A stretch of 6,156 nt of DNA from Psychromonas sp. (GTDB lineage: Bacteria > Pseudomonadota > Gammaproteobacteria > Enterobacterales > Psychromonadaceae), in the NCBI GenBank assembly GCA_023145575.1, contig JAGLDN010000443.1, positions 1 to 6,156 of the forward strand. Reading direction: 5' to 3'. The translations under genes were made by a program, and so were the position numbers. Position 1 is the stretch's first letter; each line of letters starts with the position of its first letter. The notes under the pieces are model-generated. The model searched no databases. It was given only the letters and a program-made list of their open reading frames with translations, and was not told the origin of the DNA. Positions 5,931-6,156 of this stretch are shown here, in pieces.

Positions 5931-6156
5931 ATGAAAAAATACACGCAACTGACCTCAATACTATGATAGCAATTTTATTCCCTAAATAAAAGCACAATAA
6001 ATAAAATCAAAATAGCTATGCAACTTGGTGTGTATCAATCTTTGATTTCACGAGAGTTGAAACGCAATATTAGCAAGAGGTTAACGTGCTATACAAAGCA
6101 ATTAAAAAGCGCACAAGAGCGGTTTCCTATCCAATTATGACGATTGAATGATTGAA
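5931..6156 (+). pseudogene. Broken IS30-family transposase, N-terminal part
   Basis: The frame starts ATG at 5931 with MKKYTQLTSI, then meets two consecutive stops (TGA 5964-5966, TAG 5967-5969) where the family usually has residues such as R-Y in a 'ryqI' stretch. The same frame resumes with NKIKIAMQLGVYQSLISREL followed by KRNISKR, a clear IS30 helix-turn-helix ('IAxxLgvxxStISRElkRN'). After KR the expected GYRAKQA-like motif is visible only in a shifted frame (RG*RAIQSN from about 6077), showing a 1-base indel, and more stops follow. The DDE catalytic domain lies outside the window. The gene cannot make a working transposase. Confidence 0.8.

Larger units (their letters stand above)
5854..6156 (+). 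mobile_element. IS30-family insertion sequence, degraded, 3' part outside window
   Basis: The element consists of the repeated end at 5854 followed by a broken IS30-type transposase frame from 5931. It runs off the right edge, so the downstream inverted repeat and any target duplication cannot be seen. Confidence 0.6.

Overview
This is an AT-rich window with one well-recognised housekeeping gene, one intact gene of unknown function, and several mobile-element pieces in different states of decay. The phosphate acetyltransferase resembles the long gammaproteobacterial type (E. coli-like N-terminal domain). Together with the low GC content and the density of IS remnants, this suggests a marine, possibly cold-adapted gammaproteobacterium (Moritella, Psychromonas, Vibrionaceae or Shewanella-like). 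That placement is inference only; no taxon-specific marker is present.

Layout. Positions 1-403 hold the end of an IS66-family element on the minus strand, with an accessory tnpA-like gene running off the left edge. Positions 562-2730 (minus) hold a complete pta gene of 722 codons. No acetate kinase gene (ackA), its usual partner, lies in the more than 2 kb on its 5' side. Positions 2731-4812 carry no intact gene. This stretch holds a short truncated reading frame with a good ribosome binding site (3237-3344), an isolated 36-bp IS end (3332-3367), and a badly degraded IS630-family transposase on the minus strand (about 3370-4140). The remainder is unassigned and contains a 7-bp tandem repeat at 4658-4685. 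Positions 4813-5799 (minus) hold an intact 328-codon gene of unknown function with a perfect Shine-Dalgarno sequence, a 9-bp in-frame tandem repeat near its start and a Cys-rich C-terminus. From 5854 to the right edge lies the start of a decayed IS30-family element whose transposase frame is broken by stops and a frameshift.

How the parts relate. Pta makes acetyl phosphate from acetyl-CoA and is metabolically independent of everything else here. The unknown gene sits between two direct copies of the same IS30-type end (3332 and 5854), beside dead transposases. It therefore looks like accessory DNA brought in or reshaped by IS activity, and it is the only intact frame in that segment. I found no CRISPR array, tRNA, rRNA or recognisable defence system. 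The unknown gene and its repeat-bounded setting are the only real candidates for something undescribed.
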